Below, one piece after another: positions 62,228 through 64,000 of a DNA stretch of 64,000 nt. This DNA is from Acinetobacter rudis (lineage in GTDB: Bacteria; Pseudomonadota; Gammaproteobacteria; Pseudomonadales; Moraxellaceae): positions 1 through 64,000 of the forward strand of contig NZ_JAVIDR010000003.1 in the NCBI RefSeq assembly GCF_031157835.1. The letters run 5' to 3'. A program made the translations under genes and the position numbers. The notes under the pieces were generated by a model. That model was not told the DNA's origin and ran no database searches. It was given only the letters and a program-made list of their open reading frames with translations. Each line of letters opens with the position of its first letter. Positions within the stretch are counted from its first letter, which is position 1.

Positions 62228-62884
62228 ATGGATATTGTCGTTTTTGATCTAGATGGCACGTTATTGTCAACAGACTCTACAAAAACGTGGTTAGTAAAAC
62301 AATTAAAATCTCATCCACTTAGGTTTATAGCTGCTGTCTTTATTTCACCTATAGCATTACCTTTAATGAAATTTAAGAAATATAAATCAAAAGGTGCTTC
62401 ATTATTTTTATGGATTGCTACTTTTGGATTAAATAAAAATCAACTAGAAGAAAGATTTACATCATTTTCAATTGAACTTAAGAAAAATGCTACTCCTGAG
62501 ATTTATTGGTTCAAAGAGGGTGTTACTACACTCGAATCACATGTAAAAGCCAATAGAAAAATTATAATCGCAACTGCTGCACCAGAATTGCTGGCTTCTG
62601 CACTATTACAATCTATCAATGTTGATGTAACTGTTATCGGAACACCTTTACAAAAGAGAGCTGGGGGATGGATTGGCGGCGTTCACTGTCGGCATGAGGA
62701 AAAGCTTAGACGATTAGAACGCATAGGTATAAGTTCTCAATGGTTAGCGACATATACTGATGATATAACAGAAGATTATCCGATTTTAATAAATAGTAAG
62801 AATCCCTATTTAATCAATAGTAGCAATAAGCAAAAAGAAGCAAGTCATAACCTTAAAAACTTACATTATTTGGAATGGCATTAA
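62228..62884 (+). CDS. HAD-IB phosphatase, PgpC-like
   Basis: This 218-residue HAD superfamily IB phosphatase has the motif I DLDGTLLSTDS (Asp7/Asp9), motif II serine/threonine in IIIATAAPELL, a lysine in EEKLRRL and acidic motif YTDDITED. The overall pattern closely follows E. coli PgpC (YfhB), phosphatidylglycerophosphatase C. Shared features are the N-terminal hydrophobic stretch (FIAAVFISPIALPLM), FLWIATFG and the GGWIGGVHCRHEEK segment. It probably dephosphorylates phosphatidylglycerophosphate at the inner membrane; another phosphate substrate is possible. Confidence 0.8.
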   Translation: MDIVVFDLDGTLLSTDSTKTWLVKQLKSHPLRFIAAVFISPIALPLMKFKKYKSKGASLFLWIATFGLNKNQLEERFTSFSIELKKNATPEIYWFKEGVTTLESHVKANRKIIIATAAPELLASALLQSINVDVTVIGTPLQKRAGGWIGGVHCRHEEKLRRLERIGISSQWLATYTDDITEDYPILINSKNPYLINSSNKQKEASHNLKNLHYLEWH

Positions 62885-63148
62885 TGTGATGTTGGTGAAA
62901 TCTGACAATTTAGTAATAGGAAAATATACACATAGCTAAATCTATGGATTTAATATCAAGCCTTTGGAGAGAATTGATTAAAAAATTAAGTATGCTCTCC
63001 TGATTAAAAGGGCTTTTGCATTGAATAAAATGTCATAATTGCTAAAATGCATTTTTAATTTTTTAGGGTTTTATGTTTATTTTGCATTTATTTTGCGAGA
63101 TAAAAAATAAACCATTAAAATACATATAGTTACTCAAGGTTTCCATCA

Positions 63149-63652
63149 ATGCTCGATATATATTTAACAGATGTTCAAAACAAAGTGCAATTTAGTGATT
63201 ATCCTGGTGAGCATCCAGTTAAATTTATTTTAAATTTTAAAAAAATTTTTCCTAGTGTCATGGAGCTATTACTGCCTGTTTTACCTGAAGATGAAAACCT
63301 TGATTCAATGAGTTGGGAATCAACTACACATGATTTCGCAATATTTCAAAAGTTATTACAGGGTTGGGGAGTCATTGAGCTACGTTTGAATGCATTGAGT
63401 CAATATAAAGATCGAGCTTATGCAGACGCTTTAGTAAAAAAGGCAAATACAAAACGACAATTATTTAAAAAAACGCAATCAAAATTATCAAGTATAGAAT
63501 TAGATTATCTATTTATGCATGAAGTTCACGGACTCATTGATTCAGATCTCATAGATTTGGGTGAAAAATTTTACTTACCTATTCTTCGCGGACTTTGGCA
63601 AGACCTTGTGTCCGAACAAGTGTTATATGCTAAATTTGATCATGTAATCTAA
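63149..63652 (+). CDS. Orphan cytoplasmic protein, 167 residues
   Basis: This soluble, charged protein has no signal peptide or membrane helix. It contains a lysine-rich helical centre (ANTKRQLFKKTQSKL) and a long acidic/hydrophobic C-terminus. I recognise no family. AAGG lies 9 nt before the ATG and a strong terminator follows, supporting a real gene. Confidence 0.7.
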   Translation: MLDIYLTDVQNKVQFSDYPGEHPVKFILNFKKIFPSVMELLLPVLPEDENLDSMSWESTTHDFAIFQKLLQGWGVIELRLNALSQYKDRAYADALVKKANTKRQLFKKTQSKLSSIELDYLFMHEVHGLIDSDLIDLGEKFYLPILRGLWQDLVSEQVLYAKFDHVI

Positions 63653-64000
63653 GTTTTTGTACAAACTAACAAATTGATCTAAATGAAGATTATTAAAAGA
63701 CCAGTTGTTTCTGGTCTTTTTTATGTTCTAAATGCTAGGTGCTTGAATTTTAGACAAAAGAATCTGAAAACTAAAATTTATTAGTAAAATCATTCTTTTT
63801 TAATGCAGAAGTACTGGAAAAATATTATAAATTAATCCTACAATAGAGCTTGGTTATTTACACTGTGTAGAAGCCAATCAGGTGTTCAATCTGTACTGTT
63901 TTTCTAAAAATCATGCAGATTCACTTTCAGTTGAGATCGTCATCTTGCTAAGAACCAGTGGAATACTGCTCGCTTTAGCGACAGTTCTATTACAGTTCGC
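63653..64000. other. Right-end intergenic region
   Basis: It contains the terminator of the orphan gene (63695-63720), then AT-rich sequence. From about 63911 to the window end a minus-strand frame of about 29 codons stays open and ends TGA at 63913-63911. This could be the 3' end of a gene beyond the window, but it is too short to identify. A small TCGC-TTTA-GCGA hairpin lies in it. Confidence 0.4.
63695..63720. terminator. Intrinsic terminator
   Basis: AAAAGACCAG / CTGGTCTTTT stem with a 6-nt loop, followed by further T residues on the plus strand. Confidence 0.9.

Noticed and set aside
1..64000. CRISPR arrays, tRNA/rRNA genes, insertion sequences or prophage
   Set aside because: No regularly spaced repeats, no recognisable RNA genes, and no transposase, integrase or phage structural genes were seen by eye.

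Overview
The window looks like a chromosomal segment of a non-pathogen-specific Acinetobacter (Moraxellaceae, Gammaproteobacteria). The reasons are the low-GC codon use, a phenol-hydroxylase operon next to a regulator whose ligand-binding residues fall at exactly the MopR positions, and typical Acinetobacter housekeeping genes (tusDCBE, fumC, prmB-aroC, sstT, preP). No rRNA, tRNA, transposase, phage gene or CRISPR array was seen. The species assignment is inference; no database was searched.

Layout. 0.1-1.7 kb: yebC and a small acyltransferase. 2.0-8.8 kb: complete multicomponent phenol hydroxylase operon mopKLMNOP (minus strand), read from a sigma-54-type promoter, with the divergent phenol sensor mopR. 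8.9-10.7 kb: a four-helix membrane protein and a YbdG-type mechanosensitive channel. 11.5-18.1 kb: aliphatic amidase amiE and the AAA+ protein amiB, facing a two-component system. Its kinase is a fusion of an NCS1 (nucleobase/hydantoin-type) transporter, a cysteine-rich zinc-like module and a hybrid histidine kinase, followed by a LuxR-type response regulator. A 20-bp motif (16/20 identical) lies upstream of both amiE and the kinase gene, which ties the two halves together. This is the best candidate here for a poorly described system. 18.3-23.5 kb: orphan secreted protein, DUF2058, DUF1275, sstT and a SulP permease.

23.7-28.3 kb: a Mg2+ locus consisting of a long structured 5' leader, an exported barrel-like protein, mgtA and mgtC. 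28.4-30.3 kb: MFS exporter and divergent TetR repressor around twin operators. 30.6-35.6 kb: DASS anion transporter, SDR oxidoreductase and two acyl-CoA dehydrogenases. 36-38.2 kb: ABC1/UbiB-family kinase and two small orphan genes. 38.4-40.5 kb: prmB-aroC. 40.6-42.8 kb: SnoaL/alpha-beta-hydrolase fusion with a divergent LysR regulator. 42.8-49.6 kb: secreted orphan, class-I glutamine amidotransferase, and an alcohol/aldehyde oxidation group (aldehyde dehydrogenase, GAF-type activator, hydrolase, iron alcohol dehydrogenase). 50-53.5 kb: PIF1-like helicase, CHMI-like isomerase, Rieske ferredoxin, PfkB kinase. 53.8-58 kb: PreP-type protease and phospholipase A. 58-59.4 kb: tusDCBE for tRNA 2-thiouridylation. 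59.5-63.7 kb: GalE-like protein with a substituted lysine, fumC, PgpC-like phosphatase and an orphan.

Several clusters have a consistent control logic. Phenol sensing by MopR drives the mop operon, and an amide- or nucleobase-type ligand plausibly drives amiEB through the NCS1-kinase. Mg2+ or another leader ligand may gate the mgt locus, and the TetR protein probably controls the MFS pump. Several start codons were moved inward to an ATG with a proper Shine-Dalgarno sequence; each is stated in its entry.
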